A stretch of DNA of 64,000 nucleotides, from positions 62,001 through 126,000 of the forward strand of contig CAWCPX010000007.1 of assembly GCA_963797605.1 (NCBI GenBank). The letters run 5' to 3'. This stretch comes from DASQPR01 sp963797605. GTDB taxonomy: Bacteria; Actinomycetota; Actinomycetes; Mycobacteriales; Micromonosporaceae. Positions 27,272 through 36,155 of this stretch are shown here, piece by piece (position 1 is the stretch's first letter; every line of letters begins with the position of its first letter). The notes beneath the pieces were generated by a model. The model ran no database searches, was not told where the DNA came from, and saw only the letters and a program-made list of their open reading frames with translations. Both the position numbers and the translations under genes were made by a program.

Positions 27272-28289
27272 CGTCATCAGCATCCTGGTCATCGCGCTTC
27301 TCGGCGTCGTCGCGATCGCGATCCCCGGCGCGATCGCCCATCGTCTCCTCCGCGGCCGTTCGATCATCGCGCACATCCTGTTGTTGCTGCTCGTCACGCT
27401 GTTCGGCGCGCTCGCCGGGGTGATCGCGGTCGCGCAGGGCATGTTCATCTCGCATCACGACCTGCGCGTGCTGATCATCGTGCTCGGGATCTCGGGTGCC
27501 GTCAGCCTCGCGATGGGTCTCTGGCTGGGGCGGCGGCTCGCGACGGACGCGATGTGGGCCGACGAAGCCCGGGCCCGGGAACGCATGATCGAGGCCAGCC
27601 GGCGTGACCTCGTCGCCTGGGTGTCACACGATCTCCGCACGCCCCTGGCCGGCATGCGTGCGATGACCGAAGCGCTCGAAGACGGTGTCGTCACCGACGC
27701 GCCGACCGTCGCCGACTACCACCGCCGCATCCGAGTCGAAACCGACCGGATGACGCAACTCGTCGACGACCTGTTCGAACTCTCCCGGATCAACGCCGGC
27801 GCGCTACGTCTGACCATGGGCAACGTATCCCTCGGCGACGTGGTCTCGGACGCGCTCGCCTCCGCCGAACCCGTCGCCAGTGCGAAGGGCATCGAGTTGC
27901 GTACCGCGCTCAGCCAATGGCCGACGGTGCGGGGGAGCGAGCCGGAACTCGCGCGCGTCGTCGCGAACCTGCTCCGCAACGCGATCCGCTACACGCCGGC
28001 CGACGGCACGATCACGTTGAGCGGTGGCAAAGACGAGATGGGTGGCTGGCTGTCGGTCACCGACGCGTGCGGCGGCATCCCTGAGGACGACCTGCCGCGC
28101 GTGTTCGATGTCGCCTTCCGGGGCGAGGCCGCGCGGACGCCCCGAAACCGGCACAACGACCACGACAGCGGTGGCGGTGGGCTCGGGCTCGCGATCGTGC
28201 GTGGACTCGTCGAGGCGCACCGCGGCGAGGTGGCCGTCAGTAACGCGGGCGGCGGATGCGAGTTCCTGGTGCGCCTGCCCGTGGCCTGA
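27258..28289 (+). CDS. sensor histidine kinase
   Basis: A 343-residue membrane kinase. Three hydrophobic helices lie in residues 1-95 (for example HILLLLLVTLFGALAGVIAV and VLIIVLGISGAVSLAMGLWL) with almost no extracellular loop, so it probably senses a membrane or intracellular cue. The dimerisation box has the phospho-His in LVAWVSHDLRTPLAGM. The N box is RVVANLLRNAIRYTPADG, and the ATP-lid glycines are in GGGGLGLAIVRGLVEAH. It partners the response regulator upstream. Signal unknown. Confidence 0.93.
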   Translation: MHARDVISILVIALLGVVAIAIPGAIAHRLLRGRSIIAHILLLLLVTLFGALAGVIAVAQGMFISHHDLRVLIIVLGISGAVSLAMGLWLGRRLATDAMWADEARARERMIEASRRDLVAWVSHDLRTPLAGMRAMTEALEDGVVTDAPTVADYHRRIRVETDRMTQLVDDLFELSRINAGALRLTMGNVSLGDVVSDALASAEPVASAKGIELRTALSQWPTVRGSEPELARVVANLLRNAIRYTPADGTITLSGGKDEMGGWLSVTDACGGIPEDDLPRVFDVAFRGEAARTPRNRHNDHDSGGGGLGLAIVRGLVEAHRGEVAVSNAGGGCEFLVRLPVA

Positions 28290-29093
28290 TTACGGAAGCT
28301 CGAACGGCAGCGTGAGGCCGTCGAGTGCGTGTCCGCATTCGCATCCACGTTCTTCCGGCAGCCGCGTGACCGCGTCGAGCAGCACTCCGCGCAGGCGCTC
28401 GGTGTTTTCGCCGAAGACCCGGAACACCTCCTCGTGCGTCACACCGTGGTCGCCCTCGACGCCCGAGTCGAGATCGGTGATCAGCGCGATCGCCGTGTAA
28501 CAGAGCCCGAGTTCCCGGGCCAGGACCGCCTCCGGGTGTCCAGTCATATTAATGACAGTGCCACCCGCGCTCGCGAACCATCGTGACTCCGCCCGAGTCG
28601 AAAATCGCGGCCCCTCGATGACCACCATCACGCCGCCGTCGGTCGCGTCGATGCCCGCGTCCGCGGTCGCCGCGAGGGCTGTGCGCCGCCCCGAAACGCA
28701 GTAGGGATCGGCGAAATTCACGTGCACGGCGCCCTCGTCGAAAAACGTCTGCACCCGCCCGGACGTGCGGTCGATCAACTGGTCGGGCACCACGAACTGG
28801 CCCGGCACCTGCGTCGGGAGCAGCCCACCAACGGCGCATGGTGCGAGAATCTGGCGAACCCCGGCGACGCGAAGAGCCCAGAGATTTGCACGGTACGGGA
28901 TGCGATGCGGCGGAAATCGGTGGTCCTTGCCGTGCCTCGGCAGGAACGCGACTCGCCGCCCGCCGACGTCGGCAACCGTGATCTCGCCTGACGGAAGCCC
29001 GTACGGCGTATCGATGATGTGCGTTTCCGGGTTCTCTAGCAGAGCGTAAAGCCCGGAGCCACCGATAACTGCCACGTCCGCCAGTGTGGTCAC
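28290..29093 (-). CDS. mtnP: S-methyl-5'-thioadenosine phosphorylase
   Basis: The enzyme splits methylthioadenosine with phosphate, recycling adenine and the methylthio group from polyamine and related pathways. Family blocks in order: AVIGGSGLYALLENPETHII, FLPRHGKDHRFPPHRIPYRA, QILAPCAVGGLLP, then VIEGPRFSTRAESRWFASAG with INMTGHPEAVLARE, and DLDSGVEGDHGVTHEEVF. The INMTGHPE sequence favours methylthioadenosine phosphorylase over general purine nucleoside phosphorylase. Length 267 residues is normal. The start is GTG with TAAAGT six bases upstream on the minus strand (29105-29100), a leaderless arrangement. It is convergent with the histidine kinase, stop to stop. Confidence 0.93.
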   Translation of the reverse strand: MTTLADVAVIGGSGLYALLENPETHIIDTPYGLPSGEITVADVGGRRVAFLPRHGKDHRFPPHRIPYRANLWALRVAGVRQILAPCAVGGLLPTQVPGQFVVPDQLIDRTSGRVQTFFDEGAVHVNFADPYCVSGRRTALAATADAGIDATDGGVMVVIEGPRFSTRAESRWFASAGGTVINMTGHPEAVLARELGLCYTAIALITDLDSGVEGDHGVTHEEVFRVFGENTERLRGVLLDAVTRLPEERGCECGHALDGLTLPFELP

Positions 29094-29251
29094 GCACAGA
29101 CTTTAGCCGGGGCCACATCCGCAAGCTATGGTGCGTTGCGGGCTCGTGTTCTGCTGTCGTACGGCTGAGGCGCGTCCGTCAGGGTCGCGCGTGAGCCGAT
29201 GACGCTGGATCGATGACGGCCCGGTTTCGCGGGCGTGAGGGAGGTTAGGCA

Positions 29252-29806
29252 ATGGAGTCGCTGGCCGGGCGCCTGCTCGTCGCGACTCCGGCGTTGAAAA
29301 ATCCCGATTTCGAACGCACCGTGCTGCTGATGGTCGCGCACGAACCGGGCGGATCGATCGGCGTCGTGCTCAATCGGGCCACCGAGGTCGCGGTCGACGA
29401 CGTACTCGAAGGCTGGGGTGTGCTCGCCGGTGACCCGGGCGTCGTCTTCGAGGGCGGTCCGGTGCAGCCCGAGGCCGCGATCTGCATCGCCCGCACGAAG
29501 ACCACGCTGGGCCGGGTCGACGGGTTCAACCGGGTCTCCGGCGCCGTCGGCACGCTCGACCTCTCCCAGGACCCGACCGCGCTCGTCGATAAGGTGGTCG
29601 GCGTACGCGTCTTCGCCGGCTACGCGGGCTGGGGCGAGGGGCAGCTGGAAGGCGAGATCGAAAACGGATCATGGTTCGTCTTCGACGCGCTGCCTGGCGA
29701 CGCGTTCATGAATCGTCCCGATGATCTATGGCCGATGGTTCTCCGTCGCCAGGGCGGCATCATGGCGGCGGTCGCGATCTTCCCCGCCGACCCGTCCATG
29801 AACTGA
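29252..29806 (+). CDS. YqgE/AlgH family protein (UPF0301)
   Basis: A 184-residue protein with the family's hallmark N-terminus: LAGRLLVATPALKNPDFERT, then VLLMVAHEPGGSIGVVLNRA, with GVVFEGGPVQPEAAICIART and GYAGWGEGQLEGEIENGSW. The function of YqgE/AlgH is not settled. ATG 29252 has a GGGAGG site. Intact frame, normal length. Confidence 0.94.
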   Translation: MESLAGRLLVATPALKNPDFERTVLLMVAHEPGGSIGVVLNRATEVAVDDVLEGWGVLAGDPGVVFEGGPVQPEAAICIARTKTTLGRVDGFNRVSGAVGTLDLSQDPTALVDKVVGVRVFAGYAGWGEGQLEGEIENGSWFVFDALPGDAFMNRPDDLWPMVLRRQGGIMAAVAIFPADPSMN

Positions 29807-29921
29807 TCTTGCCGGGTTGGTGGCTCGTTCGGTCTGAGGCGGGTTCGTTTGGGCATGCCGAGATGACTGGTGATCCTGGGCTGTGTACTATTGCGCGAGT
29901 GCTCGGGCGACCGGGCAGTGG

Positions 29922-29994
29922 GGGGCCGTGGCGCAGCTGGTAGCGCACCACACTGGCAGTGTGGGGGTCAGGGGTTCGAATCCCCTCGGCTCCA
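29922..29994 (+). tRNA. tRNA-Ala (GGC anticodon)
   Basis: Seventy-three bases fold as a complete cloverleaf. The acceptor GGGGCCG pairs with CGGCTCC, including the G3-U70 pair that marks alanine tRNAs. The D-arm is GCGC...GCGC, the anticodon arm is CCACA-CTGGCAG-TGTGG with anticodon GGC, and the T-arm is AGGGG-TTCGAAT-CCCCT. CCA is not encoded. Confidence 0.97.
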
Positions 29995-30005
29995 CCCAAG
30001 ACGAA

Positions 30006-30043
30006 CGCCCTGGTTACCGCGATTACGGTAACCAGGGCGTTTT
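30006..30043 (+). terminator. strong rho-independent terminator after tRNA-Ala
   Basis: CGCCCTGGTTACCG (30006-30019) pairs perfectly with CGGTAACCAGGGCG (30026-30039) over 14 bases with a six-base loop, followed by TTTT. Confidence 0.92.
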
Positions 30044-30097
30044 GTGTCAGGTCAGCGCGTCCACCGTGGATCGAGGTCCGCGTCGGACGCCTCCGGG

Positions 30098-31675
30098 TCA
30101 CCCCCTGTCGGCGGAAGGTTCACCGGCCGGCGGAGCGGGTTGTGGCTGCTTCGCTCGATCGGGTCCGTACGCGAATCCGGCGATCGCGGCCAGTACGGCG
30201 AACGCGGCCACGCCCAACAGCACGTCGTTGAGCCCGCCGGCGGTGCCGGCACGCGCCGCATGGGCGACGGCGGCGCGGGTGCCGGCCGGGACCGCAGACG
30301 CCACTCTGGCACCGGCGCCGGAGGCGACAGCGGTCGCCAGCCGGTCGATGGCGCTGGTCGGAAGGTGCAGGCCGGCCAGGGCGTGCTGGGTGGCGGTGTT
30401 GACACGGGAGGCGTAGAAGGCGCCGTTCACGGCCACACCGGCGGCGGTGCCGACCTGGCGGAGCGTGTTCACCATCCCGGCCGCCATGCCGGCACGGGCC
30501 GGTTCCACTGCGCCGAGCGCGGCCGAGGCCAGGGCGGTGGACGTGATGCCGAGGCCGATTCCGGCCAGAACGTAGCCGGGTATGAGCACGAACCAGGTGG
30601 AGCTGGCGTTCAAGTGAGCGATCGAGGCCAGCCCGGCTGCGGCCGCGACCATGGCCACGCCGAGCAGCACCCGCATCTGCACCTTGCCGATCAGCCGACC
30701 GGTCACGAGCGCGGCCGCGAAGGAGGCCAGCGACAGCGGCAGGAACCGCAGCCCGGCTTGGACCGGCGAGTAGAGGAGCGTGTTCTGGATGTAGAGCGAC
30801 AGGTAGATGATCATCCCGATCACGGTTGCCGAGATCGCGAACGCTACGAACCCGGTCGCGGCGAAGCTGCGTCGGCGGAACAGGCGTAGGTCCGCCATCG
30901 GCGCCTTGGCGACTCGCAGCTCGTAGATCACGAACGCGGCGAAGGCTACGGCCGCGGTGACGAACAGGGCCACAATCGTCGCGCTTGCCCAGCCGATCGA
31001 GTTGCCGCGGATCAGCGCGAACATCAGCGCGGTCAGGGCCGCGGTGATGAGGCCGGTGCCCGCCCAGTCGGCGCGGCCGCCGGTCGGGTTGCTCGATTCG
31101 CGTAGCCGGGTCGCCCCGATGAGGAACGCGGCGACGCCGATGGGCAGGTTGATGAAGAAGATCGACCGCCATCCGAGTGTGTCGGTCAGGACCCCGCCGG
31201 CCAGCGGCCCGATGGCGGTGGCGAAGCCAAGCGTGGCGCCGAACGCGCCCAGGGCCCGAGCCAGGGCCTTGCCGGAGAACTCGGCGCGCAGCAGCGGGGT
31301 GGCGGTGGCGAACAGCACCGCGCCGCCGACGCCCTGCAGGGCGCGGAACAGGTTGAGCGCGAGCGCGGTCGGGGCCACCGCGCAGGCGAGTGATCCGAGG
31401 GTGAAGATGACCATGCCGATGAGGAACAGGCGGCGCCGGCCCAGTCGGTCACCCAGGGTCGCCGCTGGCAGGAGCAGCACTGCGAGGACCAACGAATAGG
31501 CCGCGCTCACCCACTGCAGGTCGGACAGGCTCGCGTGCAGGTCCCGCTGGATCGACGGGAGCGCCACGCTGACCACAGTGATGTCCAGCAGCAGCATGAA
31601 CGCCGCGATGCACACCAGCAACAGCGTCCACCGTTGCCGCGAGGACGTCCCCGTGGCTTCGGCGGTCTGCGTCAT
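30098..31675 (-). CDS. MFS drug exporter, EmrB/QacA (DHA2) family
   Basis: A 525-residue membrane transporter with 14 predicted helices. The N-terminal signature WTLLLVCIAAFMLLLDITVV continues with SVALPSIQRDL, and motif A appears as TLGDRLGRRRLFLIG. Motif C is seen in GPLAGGVLTDTLGWRSIFFI. The C-terminal region has the MVNTLRQVGTAAGVAV segment. The ATG at 31675 begins MTQTAEATG; open frame upstream to 31858 lacks similarity. It is divergent from a TetR regulator at 31979, which probably controls it. A multidrug or toxic-compound export role is inferred. Confidence 0.93.
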   Translation of the reverse strand: MTQTAEATGTSSRQRWTLLLVCIAAFMLLLDITVVSVALPSIQRDLHASLSDLQWVSAAYSLVLAVLLLPAATLGDRLGRRRLFLIGMVIFTLGSLACAVAPTALALNLFRALQGVGGAVLFATATPLLRAEFSGKALARALGAFGATLGFATAIGPLAGGVLTDTLGWRSIFFINLPIGVAAFLIGATRLRESSNPTGGRADWAGTGLITAALTALMFALIRGNSIGWASATIVALFVTAAVAFAAFVIYELRVAKAPMADLRLFRRRSFAATGFVAFAISATVIGMIIYLSLYIQNTLLYSPVQAGLRFLPLSLASFAAALVTGRLIGKVQMRVLLGVAMVAAAAGLASIAHLNASSTWFVLIPGYVLAGIGLGITSTALASAALGAVEPARAGMAAGMVNTLRQVGTAAGVAVNGAFYASRVNTATQHALAGLHLPTSAIDRLATAVASGAGARVASAVPAGTRAAVAHAARAGTAGGLNDVLLGVAAFAVLAAIAGFAYGPDRAKQPQPAPPAGEPSADRG

Positions 31676-31978
31676 CGCGTGAGCGTAATTGGCCTGATGG
31701 CTGGCCTGTCCTGCGTTTGCTGCGGAACCAATGCCCTTCGTTCCGGATGGGGTAGATGGCGTGGACGCTAGGGGCGTCGGCGGCTTGGGTGGCGATGTCA
31801 CAAGACTCTCCGATGGTATGTGGGCTCTTTTGATGCCGGGTGGACGCCGCCGGTGCACGGAAGCGCCAATCTCGGCTCGGCCTGCCAGCTAGCCGCAAGC
31901 CAATAGATGTCGTCAATAATCTAAACCGACGCTAGAATAGATTGCAAGTGACATCCATCTCCGAGGAGAGTGATTCCC
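31676..31978. promoter_or_regulatory. intergenic control region between MFS exporter and TetR
   Basis: This 303-base gap holds no gene I can support. Near the TetR end AATCTA (31918-31923) and TAGATT (31938-31943) form an inverted repeat with a 14-base spacer. A good -10 box TAGAAT (31933-31938) lies within it. The repeat is a reasonable TetR operator placed over the regulator's own promoter. The rest of the gap, towards the exporter, shows no clear structure. Confidence 0.5.
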
Positions 31979-32551
31979 GTGGGCCGTGTGTCCCAGGCGC
32001 AAGCGCAGGAGAACCGCCAGCGCGTCGTCGCGACGGCTTCCCGGATGTTCCGGGAGAAGGGCACCGCCGTCAGCCTTGCCGACGTGATGAAGGCCACCGG
32101 GCTCACGCATGGCGGGTTCTACAAGCAGTTCGACTCCAAGGAGGACCTTGTCGATCAGGCCATCGCCCGCGCCTTCGACAAGCCGGCGACGTATGTGCCC
32201 GACACGTCCGGCACGGAGCACGCGGGCGGGGTCGAGGCAGCTCGGCGCGAGATGATCAACAACTACCTCTCGGTCTGGCACCGCGATCACGCCGCCGACG
32301 GTTGCCCCGTCTCCGGGTTCGCCGCCGACCTCGCCCGCGAGGAAGACCACAGCACGCCCGCTCACCACGCGTACGCGAACGGGGTGCGGAACCTCGCCGC
32401 TCAGCTAGCCACCGGTGACGACGACGGCCTGGCCCGACTCTCCACAATGGTCGGGGCGCTCGTGCTCGCGCGGGCCACCCGTGACGACCCGCTCTCCGAG
32501 GAACTGCTTCAGGCCGCGCGTACGGCTCTCACCGGAGGCGGCACTGAATAG
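31979..32551 (+). CDS. TetR-family transcriptional regulator
   Basis: A 190-residue regulator. The helix-turn-helix spans ENRQRVVATASRMFREKGTA, SLADVMKATGLTHGGFYKQF and DSKEDLVDQAI, which matches the GGFYKQF-type TetR subgroup. The C-terminal tetracycline-repressor-like domain has GCPVSGFAADLAREE. GTG 31979 is preceded by GAGGAG at a good distance; another GTG at 31970 is too close to it. It likely represses the divergent exporter. The ligand is unknown. Confidence 0.93.
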   Translation: MGRVSQAQAQENRQRVVATASRMFREKGTAVSLADVMKATGLTHGGFYKQFDSKEDLVDQAIARAFDKPATYVPDTSGTEHAGGVEAARREMINNYLSVWHRDHAADGCPVSGFAADLAREEDHSTPAHHAYANGVRNLAAQLATGDDDGLARLSTMVGALVLARATRDDPLSEELLQAARTALTGGGTE

Positions 32552-32559
32552 TGTCGCCG

Positions 32560-32966
32560 TCAGCTGCCAGGGCAGGCGGTTGGCAAGCCGATGGACGAGG
32601 CCCAAGCGAGCAGCCGTTTGTCATACGTCACGAAAGCTTCGAAGGCTGACTCGGGTGATCCGGCCAAGATTTGTGCCGTCGCAAGGTGGATCGCGTCCGG
32701 CGACCGCAGTGTCGGATCGGTGTAACCCGCCGCGATCGCACGCACCGAAGCGTCTATCTCGAGTCGATACATCCGGGCCAGGACGGACGGCATGCCCGCG
32801 AGGCCCCGGGGGCTGACCGCCTGAGCGCTCTCGGCACCTCGACCTCAACCAGTGCTGAGGAGACGATGGGGGAGCCCTCCCGTTCGCCGAGCCATTGCAC
32901 AAGTTCACTCGTGCCGGCCTCCGCACGCACCAATTTCACCACGGCTGCGGAGCCGAGATAGACCAC
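32560..32966 (-). CDS. PIN-domain (VapC-like) toxin, frameshifted and with altered active site
   Basis: The product resembles VapC ribonuclease toxins. The N-terminus MVYLGSAAVVKLV aligns with the PIN start, where an Asp (YLDSSALVKL) is expected; here it is Gly5. SALVEVEVPRALRR supplies the conserved Glu, and after a one-base shift near 32790 the second half gives LRSPDAIHLATAQIL with the acidic pair and FVTYDKRLLAWASSIGL. The start overlaps the antitoxin gene by 31 bases. The loss of the first metal-binding Asp together with the shift means the toxin is probably inactive, unless both are sequence errors. Repaired length is about 135 residues. Confidence 0.85.
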
Positions 32967-33241
32967 CAGCGTTGCTCGTCACGCGATGCGGCCAGTTCGG
33001 CAGCTACATCAATATCAGGATCGCCTAATGCGGGAGGCATCGGTATCGCCCCCAACACACTGGGCCGAATGGCGCGGCCCTCGGCGGCCAGACGATCCAG
33101 CAGCGAGACATCTGCAGTTATGGGGACGAGACGTGCCACGGGTCGACCGTTGACGGTCACCTCGATCGTTTCGCCATGCTCGACGCGCGCTAGGACCGCG
33201 CTGGTCTGTTGATTCAGCTCACGCACCGGCACGGAACTCAT
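32936..33241 (-). CDS. Phd/YefM-family antitoxin
   Basis: A 101-residue antitoxin: VPVRELNQQTSAVLARVEHG, ETIEVTVNGRPVARLVPI is the classic Phd/YefM DNA-binding fold. The C-terminal half, rich in acidic and Ala residues, would wrap the toxin. It lies upstream of and overlaps the PIN gene, as normal for vapBC-type operons. It probably represses its own operon through the inverted repeat at 33249-33270. Confidence 0.9.
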   Translation of the reverse strand: MSSVPVRELNQQTSAVLARVEHGETIEVTVNGRPVARLVPITADVSLLDRLAAEGRAIRPSVLGAIPMPPALGDPDIDVAAELAASRDEQRWWSISAPQPW

Positions 33242-33248
33242 ACACGAA

Positions 33249-33270
33249 TGTAGAACATAGTGTTCCTACA
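33249..33270. promoter_or_regulatory. inverted repeat upstream of the toxin-antitoxin operon
   Basis: TGTAGAACA (33249-33257) and TGTTCCTACA (33261-33270) form an inverted repeat around a three-base centre with one extra base in the right arm. It lies eight bases before the antitoxin start and overlaps the stop of the MFS gene. Position and symmetry fit an antitoxin operator. Confidence 0.6.
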
Positions 33271-34563
33271 CTTCTATCGCATCGGATGTCGGCGTAGCTG
33301 AATCCGCGCTCGCGTCGGCATCCGGCGCACGGCGGATGAGAATCGCGCCGATCGCGGTTGCGACACCGAGCGCGATGGTGGCGAGCGCGCACGTGAGAAG
33401 CGTCGTCTGGGCGCCGATACCGGCCACCAGCGGCGCCCCGAGCATGATGCCGAGCGGGACGGACAGAACGGCGATGGCGCCGTTGGCGGCAAGGACTTGC
33501 GGCAGCAGAGCCGTGGTGGTCGAGCGCTGGAACAGTGCCATCGAGATCGGCATGTACGGTGCCCAGATGAGTCCGGCAAGGGCGAAGCACGTCAGCGCCA
33601 CGGCCTCTGGGTGCGCCGACGCCGAGCGGAAGCATCGCCATGCCGAAGCCCAGCATGATGGCGATGAGCGTCGGCCACGGGCGCCACCGTCGCATGTAGC
33701 CGGTGCTCAGGCCACCGATGACCGCGCCAACGCCGAACGCGGTGTAGTAAAGGCTGAGTCGGCGTCGCGGACCCGTGCTGTTCCGCAGTGACCAGGACGG
33801 GTAAGGCTATATATACGGGCCCGAAGATCAAGAAGAAGCCGAAGCTGAGCGCGCAGAGGCTGGCCAGGGCCGGGCTGCGGCGGATGATCCCGAACCCGGC
33901 ATTCCGCGACGTCGGCGCATCGCGGGCGGCACGTTGATCGGTCCGGTAGGACTGCGCGTGACGGTACGTGGCGGCAAGCACGGCGAATGTCGCGGCGTCG
34001 ATGGCGATCACGAAGACCGCACCGTGCGAGGCGATGAGGAGACCGGCCAGGGGTGGCCCAGTGATCGCGGCGACTTCGGCGATCGTGTTCAGAATCGCGT
34101 TGGCGGGAATGCGGTCATGGTCGGGAAGGACTTCGGCGATCAGGGTGGCCCGGCCGGCTGAGCCCCATCCATGCAGGATCGACGATAGGCCGAGCAGAAG
34201 AACGTATATCTCGATGTTCAAGGCCCCGAGCAGGTAAACCACCGGAATCGCCATGAGTGCGGTGGCGCGCAGGATGGCGTCCCAGCCCGCCAGTTGGGCG
34301 CCCGGGCGACCGCCGAGCAGGCGCCCGAGCAGCAGGGTTCCGACGAGACTGGGCACGGTGTAGGCCACGATGGCCGCGGATACCCACGTGGTTCGGTCGG
34401 GTCCGGTAGCGAGTTGTAGGGCGAGCCAGGTTGCCGCGACCTCGGCCATCCCATCGCCGAGCGCGGAAACGGTCAGTCCCGGCAGGATCCGTTGGAGCAC
34501 CGGATGGCTTAGGGCCGGCCAATAGGGGGATGACTTGAGAAATCGCAGTCGCGGCTGGCTCAT
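33266..34563 (-). CDS. MFS transporter (frameshifted)
   Basis: An exporter-like MFS protein of about 432 residues after repair. The first 270 residues are in one frame: LTVSALGDGMAEVAATWLAL, GTLLLGRLLGGRPGAQLAGW (motif A region) and LPDHDRIPANAILNTIAEVA, typical of the MFS_3/EntS-like group. The end continues in two other frames, PTLIAIMLGFGMAMLPLGV and FALAGLIWAPYMPISMALFQ, separated by shifts near 33780 and 33605. ATG 34563 has GGAG twelve bases upstream; an ATG at 34575 touches the same GGAG. A perfect palindrome upstream suggests a dedicated regulator. Confidence 0.87.
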
Positions 34564-34578
34564 ATTTTTTTGCATCTC

Positions 34579-34607
34579 CTGTACACAACGTAAATTCTGT
34601 ACAGAAT
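34579..34607. promoter_or_regulatory. perfect 14-base palindrome plus half-site upstream of the MFS gene
   Basis: ATTCTGTACAGAAT (34594-34607) is a perfect palindrome. A further CTGTACA half-site at 34579-34585 repeats its core. They lie 16-44 bases upstream of the MFS start, over the likely promoter. They look like an operator, but no regulator gene is adjacent in the right family that I can link. Confidence 0.6.
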
Positions 34608-34712
34608 GTATCAAGACTTCGGATGGTGCAACGCCGGGTGGGCTATGGTGTTGCACCGCCGTTGATTTGCGCTGGCGGGGCGCGTCGAGCGGGAGTGCCA
34701 GGGAGCCGACAT

Positions 34713-35489
34713 ATGGGCGCGCGCACCGGCCCGCTCCGCGTTTACGGAGCCACCCGTCTCCGGTGGCTTGCGCCGCTACTGCGACCCGGGGCGGACATAT
34801 GGGTCTGGTCGATGACGTTGATCGCCTTATCCGTCGATCGCCCTCTCGCGGTTTTCGACATCATTGCTGCCGTTGTTGTGGCAGTTGCGCTGGTTTCGCT
34901 TTGGGCGGGAGTTTGGGCGGCCAGGCTCGCGGCGCCCCGTGTGGAGGTTGTGGATCGCTACAACTGGGAACAGATCGACGACGCGTGCAAGACCATCGTC
35001 AAACATCTGCCTCGCGCGAGCGCGCTGAGTCGTAAGGAGATTCGGCAGGTCACCGAAGCGGCCCGGTGGGAACTAGCCCGTCTTCTTCGCGATCGAAGCC
35101 GGCTGGCGGACTTGCAGCGGGCCGCCGATCGTTCGGCAGCGGAATTGGCTGATGACGATCCGATACGCGATGAACTCTCTTTACGTCAGACGACGTTCGC
35201 CGAGCAGTTCGGATCGGTGCAGGCTGAGGTCGAGTCGCGGATAGGGCGGCTGCGGAGCCCGGCGACACAAAGCAGTTCGGTCACTAACTCCGAGGCGGCG
35301 GAGCGGCGGAAACGCAAGGCCGCCGAAGAGGCACAGCTGATGGTCTCTCAAGCCGATGTGGGCATCGAAGAGACTGCGCATTGGGCTGACCGCACCGATC
35401 CGGCGGCCGATTTCGCCGAGCGAGCTGAGGCGGTCCTCACGGCTTACCGAGAGTTGAGCGACGACCACCACGGACTGCCCAATCGCTGA
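34713..35489 (+). CDS. hypothetical membrane-anchored coiled-coil protein
   Basis: I do not recognise the family. From ATG 34713 (GGGAG seven bases upstream) it has 258 residues. Two adjacent hydrophobic segments lie near residues 30-75 (IWVWSMTLIALSVDRPL and FDIIAAVVVAVALVSLWAGV). The rest is a charged helical region rich in Ala, Arg, Glu and Asp (ASALSRKEIRQVTEAARWEL and following), likely a coiled coil facing the cytoplasm. It is divergent from the MFS gene. No functional clue is seen. Confidence 0.65.
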   Translation: MGARTGPLRVYGATRLRWLAPLLRPGADIWVWSMTLIALSVDRPLAVFDIIAAVVVAVALVSLWAGVWAARLAAPRVEVVDRYNWEQIDDACKTIVKHLPRASALSRKEIRQVTEAARWELARLLRDRSRLADLQRAADRSAAELADDDPIRDELSLRQTTFAEQFGSVQAEVESRIGRLRSPATQSSSVTNSEAAERRKRKAAEEAQLMVSQADVGIEETAHWADRTDPAADFAERAEAVLTAYRELSDDHHGLPNR

Positions 35490-35522
35490 CGTCGGCGCGA
35501 GTTTCTTGTCGTACCCGGCCAT

Positions 35523-35537
35523 TAGCATGCGTCCATG
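35523..35537 (+). promoter_or_regulatory. leaderless promoter -10 box of the DHFR-like gene
   Basis: TAGCAT at 35523-35528, six bases, then ATG at 35535. Confidence 0.5.
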
Positions 35538-36155
35538 CGAAAGCTGATCGTGTGCAACTTCCAGACTCTCGATGGCTACTACGAGTCGACCGACAAGACG
35601 TTTGGCCGGTTCTTCGACTATTTCCACGAGGACTACGGCGCCAACGAGGCCTTCGACGACTACACCGCCGAGCTGTTACGTAACTCGGACACCTTGATCA
35701 TGAGCGGGCGCACGTCGTTCCTCGGCAACAAGGCCTACTGGACTTCCTATCCCGACAGTCCGCCCGGCACGGCCGTGCGACGGGAATTCGCCGAGCTGAT
35801 TCGCACCACCGAGAAGTTCGTCGTCTCCAACACGATTGCCACCGAAGACCTGGCGCCGTGGCAGGAGACGACACAGATCGTTCGCGGCGACAACCTCTAC
35901 GCGAAGATCGCCGAGCTCAAGGCCCGCCCGGGTCGCGACATCCTGGTGCTGCTCAGCCGCCAACTGTGGAACGGACTGCTTCTTCACGGCCTGATCGACG
36001 AGCTGCATCTGACGATCTTCCCGGTGATCGGTGGCGAGGGCATCCCGCTGTTCACCGGCCGTCCGCCGGTCTCGCTCAAGCTTCTGTCGAGCCGCACGTG
36101 GGAGGGTTCCGGCAACATCCTCGCCGTCTACGAACCGGTCCTAGTCGACAAGTGA
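35535..36155 (+). CDS. dihydrofolate reductase / RibD C-terminal family protein
   Basis: A 206-residue protein with the RibD-C/DHFR-like fold: MRKLIVCNFQTLDGYYEST at the N-terminus, TLIMSGRTSFLG in the cofactor region, then EKFVVSNTIATEDLAPWQ, DILVLLSRQLWNGLLLHGLI and DELHLTIFPVIGGEGIPLF. These are the standard blocks of the actinobacterial 'dihydrofolate reductase family' paralogues. It is unlikely to be the main DHFR. The natural substrate is unknown. Leaderless ATG start. Confidence 0.88.
   Translation: MRKLIVCNFQTLDGYYESTDKTFGRFFDYFHEDYGANEAFDDYTAELLRNSDTLIMSGRTSFLGNKAYWTSYPDSPPGTAVRREFAELIRTTEKFVVSNTIATEDLAPWQETTQIVRGDNLYAKIAELKARPGRDILVLLSRQLWNGLLLHGLIDELHLTIFPVIGGEGIPLFTGRPPVSLKLLSSRTWEGSGNILAVYEPVLVDK

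Noticed and set aside
29760..30101. A 113-residue minus-strand frame containing GGAEGIRTPDPHTASVVRYQ
   Set aside because: It is the antisense translation of the tRNA-Ala gene and its flanks. This false protein is a well-known annotation artefact.
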